39,067 nt of DNA from an uncultured Bacilli bacterium. GTDB lineage: Bacteria > Bacillota_I > Bacilli_A > RF39 > UBA660. Below are positions 30,962 through 38,808 of the stretch, piece by piece. The position numbers and the translations under genes are program-made. The stretch spans positions 1-39,067 of the forward strand of contig CAKOJJ010000012.1 in NCBI GenBank assembly GCA_934089275.1, given 5' to 3'. The stretch's first letter is position 1. Every line of letters begins with the position of its first letter. The notes under the pieces are model-generated. The model did no database searches, had not been told where the DNA came from, and worked only from the letters and a program-made list of their open reading frames with translations.

Positions 30962-31210
30962 TTAGTTATCAGTTTTTAATTTTGTAACTATTTTAGCTAT
31001 ATCAGTTTTTTTAACATTTGCAATTTTATATATATTTTGATTAGTAAGTTCCTTATATATATTTTCTTGCATCTCCAATAAGTTATTCAACGATGATTTA
31101 AATAATTTTAATACTTTTTCGTTACTTGATTCAACAGTTCCGTTTAATGCAAGCGTTATTACTGATTTTGTTAAAGTTAATATATTTTCCATAGTGTATT
31201 TATCATTCAT
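30962..31210 (-). CDS. spore coat protein, CotF-like (second of a pair)
   Basis: 82 residues. The sequence follows the Coat F pattern: NDKYTMENILTLTKSVITLA, ESSNEKVLKLFKSSLNN and LLEMQENIYKELTNQN, a small helical-bundle protein found in spore coats. ATG 31210 is chosen because AAGGTGAG lies seven bases upstream; the GTG at 31222 is part of that site. Its start lies one base from the stop of the 31397 gene, so the two are translated as a unit. The usual C-terminal Tyr-Pro pair is replaced by YKIANVKKTD. Family assignment is by pattern. Confidence 0.75.
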   Translation of the reverse strand: MNDKYTMENILTLTKSVITLALNGTVESSNEKVLKLFKSSLNNLLEMQENIYKELTNQNIYKIANVKKTDIAKIVTKLKTDN

Positions 31211-31211
31211 A

Positions 31212-31397
31212 TTAACACTCACCTTCCATTAATTTCATTGTTTCTTTTATTATTTTTTCATGCTCATTAAGCTGACAATTTATAAGATTTTCAAATTCCT
31301 CATTTTCAATATCTTCTAATGAATTTAAAAGAACCTCTTTGATAAGTTGTTCATGATTATAAAAATCTTCTACATAATTTAATTCTTTTTGTGTCAT
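31212..31397 (-). CDS. spore coat-associated small protein, CotF-like (first of a pair)
   Basis: 61 residues, starting TQKELNYVEDFYNHEQLIKE, the typical N-terminal half of Coat F-type pairs, where one short gene supplies two helices and the next supplies the rest. The start has GGAGGG upstream. It leads the two-gene unit. Expression late in sporulation is expected, but no sigma-K promoter was identified. Confidence 0.7.
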   Translation of the reverse strand: MTQKELNYVEDFYNHEQLIKEVLLNSLEDIENEEFENLINCQLNEHEKIIKETMKLMEGEC

Positions 31398-31548
31398 ATT
31401 TATCCCTCCATAATATTATGGTGTACTTTATTTATATTTATATGCATAAAATTACATGATACAATGAAAAAAGGCAAAAAAAGAAACAGTTAGTTTTTAA
31501 TAAATCAACAATTGAAATGTAAAATAATGTGTTAATATGTGGTTGTTA

Positions 31549-31577
31549 TTGTAGAAAAAATTATATTTTGTTAAAAT
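31549..31577 (+). promoter_or_regulatory. probable promoter of the 31597 gene
   Basis: TTGTAG (31549-31554), 17 bases, TAAAAT (31572-31577). Confidence 0.5.
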
Positions 31578-31596
31578 ATAAATAGAAGGTGAGTTC

Positions 31597-32106
31597 ATGA
31601 AAACCAAAAAAAAATATAAAAATCATTATATATTAATATTAGGCATCTGTGTTCTTATTGGATGTGCAATATATTCTGCAGTAAATGTTTTTAATAAGGT
31701 TGAAAAAGATGATGTCAATAAAAGTCCATTAGCAACAAACGAAATTTTATATACAGATATCAAAAATGCGTTAAGAGAAATGAATGCCGATACTTTTCTA
31801 GTTGTTAGTTATACAGGTGATATCCAAGTTCACAAAAACGAAAAAGAAATAGAAAGATATCTAAAAAAAATAAATTTATTGGATAATGTTGTGTATCTTG
31901 ATATGAAAAACTATATAAATGACGAAAATTATTTAACTGACTTAAATAAAACTTTAAAATTAAAAGGTGACAATGAAATACTTGCACTTCCTGCAGTTGT
32001 TTTTTATAAGAATGGATCTGTTGAATCGGTAAGCAATTCTACCAACGGAAGTTTAGAGAAAAGTATTTTTAAAAATTATATAGATCAAAATGGATTAGCA
32101 AGTTAA
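31597..32106 (+). CDS. membrane-anchored thioredoxin-fold protein without CxxC
   Basis: 169 residues with an N-terminal membrane helix (about 10-28) and an extracytosolic domain. The segments DTFLVVSYTGDIQVHKNEKEI and ILALPAVVFYKNGSVES match a thioredoxin-like fold with the cis-Pro loop (LPAVVFYKNG), but the active-site CxxC is missing; the only Cys are in the membrane helix. It may therefore be a structural or binding protein. ATG 31597 follows GAAGGTGAG. A terminator overlaps its stop. Confidence 0.7.
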   Translation: MKTKKKYKNHYILILGICVLIGCAIYSAVNVFNKVEKDDVNKSPLATNEILYTDIKNALREMNADTFLVVSYTGDIQVHKNEKEIERYLKKINLLDNVVYLDMKNYINDENYLTDLNKTLKLKGDNEILALPAVVFYKNGSVESVSNSTNGSLEKSIFKNYIDQNGLAS

Positions 32107-32118
32107 TACTTGCTTTTT
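32097..32118 (+). terminator. intrinsic terminator of the 31597 gene
   Basis: AGCAAGT (32097-32103), loop TAAT, ACTTGCT (32108-32114), then T. The stop codon is in the loop. Confidence 0.85.
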
Positions 32119-32134
32119 ATAAGGAGTGATAGAA

Positions 32135-32647
32135 ATGATTAATATTGTATTATTCGAACCAGAAATACCTGGAAATACGGGAAACATTATGCGTACATGC
32201 GTTGCGACAAATTCAAAACTTCATCTTATAAAACCACTTGGTTTTTCATTGGATGATAAGTATATAAAAAGAAGTGGAGTAAATTATATCGACAAATGTG
32301 ATTATACAGTATACGAGAATATCGATGAATTTTATGAAAAAAATCAAGGAACTTTTTATTATCTAACGAGATATGGACACAAACCACATACTGATTTTGA
32401 TTATTCTGATAGTAGTGAAAATATTTATTTTATCTTTGGAAAAGAATCAACAGGAATTCCTCCGGTTTTACTAAAACCTCATTTAGATAAATGTCTAAGA
32501 ATTCCAATGACCGATAATGTGAGAGCTTTAAATTTATCAAATACTGTCGCTATTGTGACATATGAAGCCTTGAGACAACAAAACTATAAAGACCTTTTAA
32601 GGGATGAACCACATAAAAGCAAAAATTATATTGAAGAAAGCAAATAA
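32135..32647 (+). CDS. trmL: tRNA (cytidine(34)-2'-O)-methyltransferase TrmL
   Basis: 170 residues with the SPOUT (SpoU) fold. It 2'-O-methylates the wobble base of tRNA-Leu using S-adenosylmethionine. Motifs: FEPEIPGNTGNIMRTC at the N-terminus (motif 1), FGKESTGIPP near 110 (motif 2) and MTDNVRALNLSNTVAI near 134 (motif 3). ATG 32135 follows AAGGAG; the GTG at 32126 touches that site and is rejected. Confidence 0.95.
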   Translation: MINIVLFEPEIPGNTGNIMRTCVATNSKLHLIKPLGFSLDDKYIKRSGVNYIDKCDYTVYENIDEFYEKNQGTFYYLTRYGHKPHTDFDYSDSSENIYFIFGKESTGIPPVLLKPHLDKCLRIPMTDNVRALNLSNTVAIVTYEALRQQNYKDLLRDEPHKSKNYIEESK

Positions 32648-32675
32648 AAAACGTTTTCTTTGAAAAACGTTTTTT
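32646..32675. terminator. bidirectional terminator between trmL and the ferredoxin gene
   Basis: AAAAAACGTTTT (from 32646) pairs with AAAACGTTTTTT (ending near 32675). The A and T flanks make it usable on both strands. Confidence 0.8.
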
Positions 32676-32677
32676 AT

Positions 32678-32944
32678 TTATTTTTCGTCACAGCCACAGT
32701 TGTCTCCACAACAACATTGACCATTGCATCCAGGGCAATTTTTTTCTTCTGCTTCTTTTGAATCATCAACGATTTCAATTGCAAATGCAGGACATGAATC
32801 ACATGCTTTTATAGTTGCATCAGTTACTTCCGTATTTATAACTTTAGATAATCCATCTTCGTCAAAATCAAAATTTTGAGGTGCTATAGAAACACATGCT
32901 CCACAACCAAAACATTTATCTTTATTTAATTTTACAGTCTTCAT
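32678..32944 (-). CDS. ferredoxin with Cys-rich C-terminal tail
   Basis: 88 residues. The first 60 form a single [4Fe-4S] ferredoxin with KCFGCGACVS (C-x2-C-x2-C) and the fourth Cys in ACDSCPAFAIE. It should carry electrons in the cytosol. The last 20 residues add CPGC, GQCCCGD and CGC, seven more Cys in a tail that is not part of the usual fold. The start ATG has AGAGGA upstream. It is a single-gene unit with a clear promoter. Confidence 0.9.
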   Translation of the reverse strand: MKTVKLNKDKCFGCGACVSIAPQNFDFDEDGLSKVINTEVTDATIKACDSCPAFAIEIVDDSKEAEEKNCPGCNGQCCCGDNCGCDEK

Positions 32945-32967
32945 AAAATTCCTCTTTTCTAAATAAA

Positions 32968-32996
32968 ATTATACAAATTAATACTAAAAAAAACAA
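32968..32996 (-). promoter_or_regulatory. promoter of the ferredoxin gene
   Basis: Minus strand TTGTTT (complement of 32991-32996), 17 bases, TATAAT (complement of 32968-32973). Confidence 0.7.
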
Positions 32997-33056
32997 CATG
33001 TGTTTTCAAATTTAGTATAATATGATAAAATCTTATTAGTAAGGTGGTATTGTGTT

Positions 33057-33881
33057 ATGCAATCAAGAATGGATAGATACAGTGCAGATAATAAGCAATA
33101 TAAATCTAGAACTCAAAAAAACTCTGCACTTTATGATAATGTAAAAAATAGCATGATTACAGATTTTGATGTAAACTCAAATGTTTCCATTATCAGTGAT
33201 AATGCTGATGATATTATAAGTGTTAAAAATGTAAAACGATATCTTGATGATCGTTATAGCACAAATGCACCAAAAAGAAAAAGTATTGAAGTCCCAAATT
33301 TTGAAGTGAGTACAGAAGATGAAATAACTGAAGACACAAAAGAATATGACATCAATGCTATCATTGAAAAAGCTAAACAAGGAAAAAATATTGATTATAC
33401 TAAAGAAAGATTAAAAAAGGTTAGAGATACACAATATGAAATACTTAACAATCTTGATCTTGAAATAAAAAAATCTTCTGATACTTTATCTTCTCAACGA
33501 CAACAAGAAGAAGAAAATTTGAAAAATCTAATTAATACTATAACTCAATTAGAATTATGCAATCGTAATAGTGAAAAAGAATATTCTAAAAAGGAGATTA
33601 GCCAAAATCTTGACTTGCTTAGTGATTTATCAGCCGATTATGAAAAAAATAATAAAAATAACCAAGCTGATAAAATTGAAACTCCAGATGAATCGGTCGA
33701 ACCAACAGTAACAGTTACCAGAATTGATACTGAAAAGTATCAAAAAGAATTTGCTGATATTTCATACAGCGATAAAAGTACAATAATTATAAAAATAATA
33801 ATATTTGTCGTAATTTTAGTTCTAATATTTGGTGCTGTATATATTGTAAATAACATATTAGATTTAGGGTTGTTTGGATAG
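33057..33881 (+). CDS. hypothetical tail-anchored membrane protein
   Basis: 274 residues. A long polar, charged N-terminal part (1-240) with low hydrophobicity and helical stretches (about 120-200) ends in one hydrophobic helix (about 245-268), so it is a C-tail-anchored protein facing the cytosol. ATG 33057 follows AAGGTGG, with a TATAAT at 33016-33021 upstream. Not recognised. It sits just before yunB. Confidence 0.65.
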   Translation: MQSRMDRYSADNKQYKSRTQKNSALYDNVKNSMITDFDVNSNVSIISDNADDIISVKNVKRYLDDRYSTNAPKRKSIEVPNFEVSTEDEITEDTKEYDINAIIEKAKQGKNIDYTKERLKKVRDTQYEILNNLDLEIKKSSDTLSSQRQQEEENLKNLINTITQLELCNRNSEKEYSKKEISQNLDLLSDLSADYEKNNKNNQADKIETPDESVEPTVTVTRIDTEKYQKEFADISYSDKSTIIIKIIIFVVILVLIFGAVYIVNNILDLGLFG

Positions 33882-33907
33882 AAATGTTTATACATTTCTT
33901 TTTTTTT
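33879..33907 (+). terminator. intrinsic terminator of the 33057 gene
   Basis: AGAAATG (33879-33885), loop TTTATA, CATTTCT (33892-33898), then T to 33907. It includes the end of the stop codon. Confidence 0.8.
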
Positions 33908-33909
33908 CA

Positions 33910-33915
33910 TATTAT
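33910..33915 (+). promoter_or_regulatory. -10 element suggesting a leaderless yunB transcript
   Basis: TATTAT at 33910-33915 ends five bases before the yunB ATG. There is no Shine-Dalgarno between the terminator and the ATG. Confidence 0.45.
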
Positions 33916-33920
33916 TTAGT

Positions 33921-34628
33921 ATGAAAAAGTTTAAATCGAAAAAAAAGCTAAACTTATATATGAATTTTATATTAGTTTCAATTATTTTGTTATGTGTGTT
34001 TTTGTTAAATAATTATAATAAAAAGATAAGCCCTAAAATTATTGACATCGCGTCTGCAAAGTTAGAAGAAATAACAACATTATATATAAAAAATAACGTT
34101 GCTCCTATTTCAGCAGATCTAAGTAAATTAATCAAAATAACACAAAATTCTAAAGAAGAAATTCTAATGGTAGACGTTGATTATAATTATGCTTATGACA
34201 TAATGTATAATATAGTCAAAAAAATTCAAACTTCTGTACTTGAGTTAGAAAATGGGAATATAAGTGATTTTCAAAATCATAAGGAATTACAATCACATGC
34301 AAAAAATTTATATTTGTTAATTCCATTAGGTTTATCAAATGATGGTGTTTTATTTTCTGCTATTGGTCCTAAAATACCAATTAAAATAAGCTTTTATGAA
34401 CATGTATTAGGTACAGTTGAAACTTCCATCAGTGAATATGGAATAAATAATGCTTTACTAAAAGTGACATTAACGATAGATCTTGAACAAAAACTTATTT
34501 TGCCATATAAAGAGCAAAGAGTTTTTAATCAATATAAACTAGAGCTTGGTTCAAAGGTAATAAACGGATCTATTCCTAATATATATGGAGGTTCAATTTT
34601 CCAAAGGTCTAGCACGATAACTTCATAA
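33921..34628 (+). CDS. yunB: sporulation protein YunB
   Basis: 235 residues. An N-terminal membrane helix (about 12-30) is followed by an extracytosolic domain. It matches YunB, a sporulation protein of the sigma-E regulon in Bacillus, in the order and wording of its conserved parts: SPKIIDIASAKLEEI near 38, IPLGLSNDGVLFSAIGPKIPIKISF near 138, YGINNALLKVTLTI near 175 and a closing GSIPNIYGG. No Shine-Dalgarno precedes the ATG and a -10-like TATTAT ends five bases before it, so the message may be leaderless. Its exact biochemical role is not known. Confidence 0.92.
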   Translation: MKKFKSKKKLNLYMNFILVSIILLCVFLLNNYNKKISPKIIDIASAKLEEITTLYIKNNVAPISADLSKLIKITQNSKEEILMVDVDYNYAYDIMYNIVKKIQTSVLELENGNISDFQNHKELQSHAKNLYLLIPLGLSNDGVLFSAIGPKIPIKISFYEHVLGTVETSISEYGINNALLKVTLTIDLEQKLILPYKEQRVFNQYKLELGSKVINGSIPNIYGGSIFQRSSTITS

Positions 34629-34740
34629 TATGTTAAAAATTTTTATTCCTGATTTATAATGAATAACTTTAAACATTAAAATAACATGTACTAGATTAAT
34701 TTTTATATATATGTTATTATTTTATAGTAGGGTGATCGCG

Positions 34741-35547
34741 ATGGAAATATACTCTGAAAAGTTTTTTATAAATCATGCAATTGAATATGGAATAAACTCG
34801 TACATTTTGAACAGCAATGGTGAACACTATAATAAAATGTATAAGTTTGAAATGCTTATAATAAGTGCACTAACTATAATTTATGGTGAAAAATCAATAT
34901 TATTGCCATATAAGATAGATAATGAAAAAGCTTTTGAATGTAATCTTTTGATGTATGATTTAAGAGATGCTGATTTAAAAAAATTTATAACATATATGCA
35001 AAAATATTATAATTTTATGGAAGAATATAAATCAGAGAAAATGGCTGAAGGCATTGTTGAAGAAATTGAAAAAATAATTGTTGAAATGCTAAAAAAACGT
35101 GCAAAAGTAAAAAAATTTACAAATGACGAAATTGATAAGTTAAACAAAATATTTGATAATAATTATGCTTTTAATAATATATTTTCAAATAGCAATGAGA
35201 ATTTAATAAAAAGATACTGGTTGGATACTAAGGCAAATTTAACTGATACTCAAGTTGAAATGATTGGAATTAATCCAAATTTATTGAGTAGAGAAGAGTA
35301 TTCTAAATATGGATTTGATATTAGAACTATCGCTTGTTTATCAACTACCGAAATAAGTGAAGTTAATAAAGCAATTGAAGAAAATAAAAAGAAACAATTT
35401 AAAATGGAAGAAGTTAGCTTTTTTAAAAGATTTAATTTGTATTTGACGACAGGTAATGGTTTTGTTGATAAATTAATGCTATTAAGTATTGTCGCTACTG
35501 AATTAATGATAGGAATGATAATATTACTTCGATTGGGAGGTAAATAA
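34741..35547 (+). CDS. hypothetical tail-anchored membrane protein
   Basis: 268 residues. Soluble, helical N-terminal part (about 1-230) with charged segments, then a hydrophobic helix near the C-terminus (about 245-264). ATG 34741 follows AGGGTGAT; an upstream in-frame start at 34711 has no binding site. The stop overlaps the yutD start by one base (TAATG). Not recognised. Its place between yunB and yutD is not one I know from Bacillus. Confidence 0.65.
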   Translation: MEIYSEKFFINHAIEYGINSYILNSNGEHYNKMYKFEMLIISALTIIYGEKSILLPYKIDNEKAFECNLLMYDLRDADLKKFITYMQKYYNFMEEYKSEKMAEGIVEEIEKIIVEMLKKRAKVKKFTNDEIDKLNKIFDNNYAFNNIFSNSNENLIKRYWLDTKANLTDTQVEMIGINPNLLSREEYSKYGFDIRTIACLSTTEISEVNKAIEENKKKQFKMEEVSFFKRFNLYLTTGNGFVDKLMLLSIVATELMIGMIILLRLGGK

Positions 35548-35843
35548 TGAACTTGATTTTAGATAACAATGAATATAGTTTAATAAAAAACAATCGTGAA
35601 GGTTTTGATGAAAAGACTATAATTGAAAAATATACAGATTACTATGAACCATTCGACTATATTTTTGGAGATTGGGCATATGGTAAATTAAGATTAAAAG
35701 GGTTTTATGATTCTGATAATAAAAATGTAACAAATATTAATGATATAAAATTTATTGATAAGTATATTGAGGAAAATTGTGCTTATGGATGTAGATATTT
35801 TTTATTAAAAAAAATAGAGAAAGGAAAAAATAATAATGATTGA
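35547..35843 (+). CDS. yutD: YutD-like protein (DUF1027)
   Basis: 98 residues. The pattern YTDYYEPFDYIFGDWAYGKLRLKGFYD near residue 30 and ENCAYGCRYFLLKK at the end belong to the YutD (DUF1027) family, a small cytosolic protein of unknown function in Bacilli. The start overlaps the preceding stop by one base, and the end overlaps the next gene by eight, so it is translated inside an operon. Confidence 0.88.
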   Translation: MNLILDNNEYSLIKNNREGFDEKTIIEKYTDYYEPFDYIFGDWAYGKLRLKGFYDSDNKNVTNINDIKFIDKYIEENCAYGCRYFLLKKIEKGKNNND

Positions 35844-37092
35844 AAATTTAGTATGTTTTAAATTAAATAATATGGATAGAAAAGTGTTATTGTACACGTA
35901 TAATGAACCATATAATGGAATGAATGAATATTTAAAAATATATGCTTTGGAACTGGATAATAATGATAATATAGTGCACGAAAATATGAATGAAGAAGTA
36001 CATAGCCAAGTAAAAAATGCTATAGCAATGATGGGAAAAAATCAAGCTGATTCGTTAACTATTTTGCCAATTCCACAAATAAATATTGGAACTACAACCG
36101 GAAAAGCATTTGCAATTCCAACAATATTTAAAAATGGAATAAGGGAAGTCGCTAATCGTCAACTTCAAACAGTAAGTGAGGTGTCATCTAATAGTGTTAT
36201 AGAGAATATCACAAAAGATAATTCAAATGGTGATATAGAAAATGTTCCAGTAAATAACTATTCAGTAAATGAAAACATAGAGATGAAAGAAAATGATAAT
36301 ACTAAACAAGAATCAACAAATGCTTTCAATGGCGTATCTACTGAAACGACAACAGAAAGCTTAGAACCTGCACTTCCATTTAACTATTACGAAAATGATC
36401 AACCACAAGATACAAATGTTTCAAAAAATGAAATTCTAAATAATGAAGAGTATAATCCTATGGAACAATTTGTTGCAAATGATGTCAATAATAATAATTC
36501 GACTGATAAAAATAACGAAGAAGAAAAAATAGTTACGGATAATGAAGATTTAAATATGAATAGTGATGTACCATCTATATCGGAGGTTGAAAGTGCTTTA
36601 AACGTTATTATAAAGTATGTTAAAAGCATAAAAAAAGATTATAATGATAAAAAGGAAAGTAGTATTGATAGTGCTAATCTTAATTCTTTTGATAGCTTAA
36701 TCGCCGATTCGAATGATGTTGGTTTAGAAAGTAATAATTCCAGCGCAAACGAAATTATCTCGACTGAAGATAAAGATAAAACTTTATTAACACCTCAAGA
36801 ATTTGTTTCAACCGATTTTTCTAATGAACCATTGTTCCCTGATGACGAACTAGATATATTTAATAATGAACTGGCTACGGAAAAAGAAAAAAATGGATAT
36901 GTGGCTGTACAAAATGTGGGACAAACTCCTATAAATAATGGGGTATATACGGAAAATCGTGTTGACGAAAAAATAGAACCGGTGGTTATGCCAGATAATT
37001 TTATAGGAAAACAAGATTCGAAATTTGAAATAACTGGATTAGGGCCATCGACTTTATCTGCAAATGAGCCACAAATGAAATATGTAGCATAA
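35836..37092 (+). CDS. hypothetical acidic, mostly disordered protein
   Basis: 418 residues. Residues 1-110 look like a folded domain (MIENLVCFKLNNMDRKVLL, MGKNQADSLTILPIPQI). The remaining 300 are rich in Asn, Asp, Glu, Ser and Thr with few hydrophobic clusters, apart from a short helical piece (VPSISEVESALNVIIKYVKS, about 237-256), and are probably disordered. ATG follows AAAGGA. Not recognised. It overlaps yutD by eight bases, so it is part of the same operon. Confidence 0.65.
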   Translation: MIENLVCFKLNNMDRKVLLYTYNEPYNGMNEYLKIYALELDNNDNIVHENMNEEVHSQVKNAIAMMGKNQADSLTILPIPQINIGTTTGKAFAIPTIFKNGIREVANRQLQTVSEVSSNSVIENITKDNSNGDIENVPVNNYSVNENIEMKENDNTKQESTNAFNGVSTETTTESLEPALPFNYYENDQPQDTNVSKNEILNNEEYNPMEQFVANDVNNNNSTDKNNEEEKIVTDNEDLNMNSDVPSISEVESALNVIIKYVKSIKKDYNDKKESSIDSANLNSFDSLIADSNDVGLESNNSSANEIISTEDKDKTLLTPQEFVSTDFSNEPLFPDDELDIFNNELATEKEKNGYVAVQNVGQTPINNGVYTENRVDEKIEPVVMPDNFIGKQDSKFEITGLGPSTLSANEPQMKYVA

Positions 37093-37119
37093 AAAGACCA
37101 ATATGGTTCTTTTTTTTTA
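37091..37119 (+). terminator. probable terminator of the 34741-37092 operon
   Basis: AAAAAGACC pairs with GGT-T-CTTTTT across AATAT, with one bulged T, followed by a T run to about 37118. Confidence 0.7.
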
Positions 37120-37128
37120 ATAAATAAA

Positions 37129-37134
37129 TATAAT
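37129..37134 (+). promoter_or_regulatory. -10 element suggesting a leaderless yutH-like transcript
   Basis: Perfect TATAAT at 37129-37134, six bases before the ATG at 37141. No Shine-Dalgarno fits between them. Confidence 0.55.
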
Positions 37135-37140
37135 CTTAAT

Positions 37141-37998
37141 ATGAAAAGTAAAATAAAATATTTTTACAATTTGTTTATAGATAATATTGTTTCCCATGAT
37201 GAATATTCGATAATTAGTTCTGATGATATGGTCTATATATTAAAAAAAATTTATAATACGGATACGAGTTTGTTAGTTAGTAATGATTACTTTGAAATAG
37301 TTTTAAACAATTCGGGAAATATGATAACAGAAATTGATTCTGACAATTATGTTCTGATGAAAGTGCTTAAAGGTCAAAAAAATTTATATGTTATATTTGA
37401 ACCACAATCAACATTTGTTGAAAGTAATATTGTCACGAGTGATTTATGGATAGAAAAAGTTGAATATTTAAAGAAACAATTGATAAATTTTGGACAAAAT
37501 AAAAAAATATTAATTCAAAGTTTTAATTATTTTTGTGGAATGGCAGAAAATGCTATAAGTATTATGAAAAGATGTGAAAAGAAAAAAGAATGCACAAAAA
37601 GTTTTATTTGTCATAAAAGAATTTATTATCCAAATAATACAATAAACTATTTTGACCCAACAAGTTTTATGGTGGATTATAAGTCTAGAGATATTGCAGA
37701 ATATATAAAAAGCTGTTTTTTTAAAAATAAAATTCTTCAAACGGAAGAATTAAAAAAAGTTATAAATAAATTTAATATGTCAATTGCTGATAATGAAATA
37801 ATGTTTGCACGAATGCTATTTCCTACATACTATTTTGATTTATTTCAACAAAATGTTCTATCTAATTCTGTAGATGAAAGCTTGTTTAATCAGATTATCG
37901 GATCGGTAGAGCAGTACAAAATATTATTAAAAAACATATATAATATTTGTTTTTTTCAAAATAAAGCAAATTTTTATATAGAGTGGATCAATAAGTGA
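37141..37998 (+). CDS. yutH: YutH-like spore coat-associated protein (kinase-like fold)
   Basis: 285 residues. The C-terminal half has the conserved parts of YutH, a spore coat-associated relative of CotS and aminoglycoside/choline-kinase folds: FICHKRIYYPNN near 155, YFDPTSFMVDYKSRDIAEYIK near 174 and FARMLFPTYYFDLFQ near 222. The HGD loop of active kinases is here HKR, so the protein is probably not a kinase. The gene lies between a terminator and the NifU-like gene and has no Shine-Dalgarno. Confidence 0.82.
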   Translation: MKSKIKYFYNLFIDNIVSHDEYSIISSDDMVYILKKIYNTDTSLLVSNDYFEIVLNNSGNMITEIDSDNYVLMKVLKGQKNLYVIFEPQSTFVESNIVTSDLWIEKVEYLKKQLINFGQNKKILIQSFNYFCGMAENAISIMKRCEKKKECTKSFICHKRIYYPNNTINYFDPTSFMVDYKSRDIAEYIKSCFFKNKILQTEELKKVINKFNMSIADNEIMFARMLFPTYYFDLFQQNVLSNSVDESLFNQIIGSVEQYKILLKNIYNICFFQNKANFYIEWINK

Positions 37999-38007
37999 GT
38001 ATGAAGA

Positions 38008-38247
38008 CTATAGATCTACGCTGATTACTCCTTTTACCTCGGGAATTTCCGATTTTATAGTTTCATAAAGATTATCTTGTATTGTGTAATCCTTATACAT
38101 GCAATTAATGCAAGCACCATAAAATTTCACAAAAACATAGTTATCTTCATATTTAATAAATTCGATATCTCCTCCGTCGTCATTTATGTATGGACGAAGT
38201 TGCAAAATGATTTCTTCTATTTTTTTCTCTATATCAAGTTTGTTCAT
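38008..38247 (-). CDS. NifU-like C-terminal domain iron-sulfur protein (YutI-type)
   Basis: 79 residues, a single NifU C-terminal domain. LRPYINDDGGDIEFI at about 17-31 and the iron-binding C46-x2-C49 (GACINC) are the family marks. Such proteins carry or deliver Fe-S clusters, and Bacillus YutI is the nearest known type. ATG 38247 follows GGTGAT; the longer frame to 38274 would run through the promoter region. It ends ten bases from the yutH-like stop, convergent. Confidence 0.9.
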   Translation of the reverse strand: MNKLDIEKKIEEIILQLRPYINDDGGDIEFIKYEDNYVFVKFYGACINCMYKDYTIQDNLYETIKSEIPEVKGVISVDL

Positions 38248-38279
38248 CACAATCACCAATAAGATTATAACCAAAAGTT

Positions 38280-38308
38280 TTTACAATGTAAAGAATATTT
38301 GATATAAT
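38280..38308 (+). promoter_or_regulatory. promoter of the S1-domain gene
   Basis: TTTACA (38280-38285), 17 bases, TATAAT (38303-38308), with TGA in front of the -10 making it extended. Confidence 0.8.
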
Positions 38309-38325
38309 GACAAAGAGGTGCAAAT

Positions 38326-38691
38326 ATGGAAGACATTAAAGTCGGAAATGTTGTTGAAGGTGTGGTAACAGGTATAGAAAATTATGGTATATTTGTGAAA
38401 CTCTCTGACGAATATTATGGATTAATACACATTTCTCAAATAATAAATGGTTTTGTAAAAGATACGAACGAGTATGCAACAATAGGAGAAAAAATTTTTG
38501 CAGAAATATTAGAAGTTAATGAGACTGAGAAAAAGTGCATTTTATCAATAAAAGACATAAATTATCGAAGAAGCGGCAACGAAAAAATTGTGGAATCAGT
38601 AAGAGGCTTTTCACCATTGAAACATCATTTACCAATTTGGATAGAAGAAAAAATAACGGAATTACATAAAGAAGAAGAGAATAAAAATTAG
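38326..38691 (+). CDS. S1 RNA-binding domain protein (YugI/CvfD type)
   Basis: 121 residues: one S1 domain (about 1-75) with KVGNVVEGVVTGIENYGIFV, YGLIHISQI and a final CILSIKDI, then a basic/helical tail (GFSPLKHHLPIWIEEKI). The length and tail match the general stress protein 13/YugI or CvfD family, which binds RNA and acts in stress and virulence regulation in Gram-positive bacteria. Start with AAAGAGG. Confidence 0.88.
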   Translation: MEDIKVGNVVEGVVTGIENYGIFVKLSDEYYGLIHISQIINGFVKDTNEYATIGEKIFAEILEVNETEKKCILSIKDINYRRSGNEKIVESVRGFSPLKHHLPIWIEEKITELHKEEENKN

Positions 38692-38749
38692 AATTGATGC
38701 GGCAAAATTTAAGTTGAGTACAAAAGAATAAATAATTCTTCAAAAAATG

Positions 38750-38779
38750 TTGACTAATTAAAATGTAATATGCTATAAT
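38750..38779 (+). promoter_or_regulatory. promoter of the tRNA cluster
   Basis: TTGACT (38750-38755), 18 bases, TGC-TATAAT with the -10 at 38774-38779. It lies 30 bases before tRNA-Ser. Confidence 0.8.
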
Positions 38780-38808
38780 CAAATTGTTCATGTCGGAAGA
38801 CTAAAATT

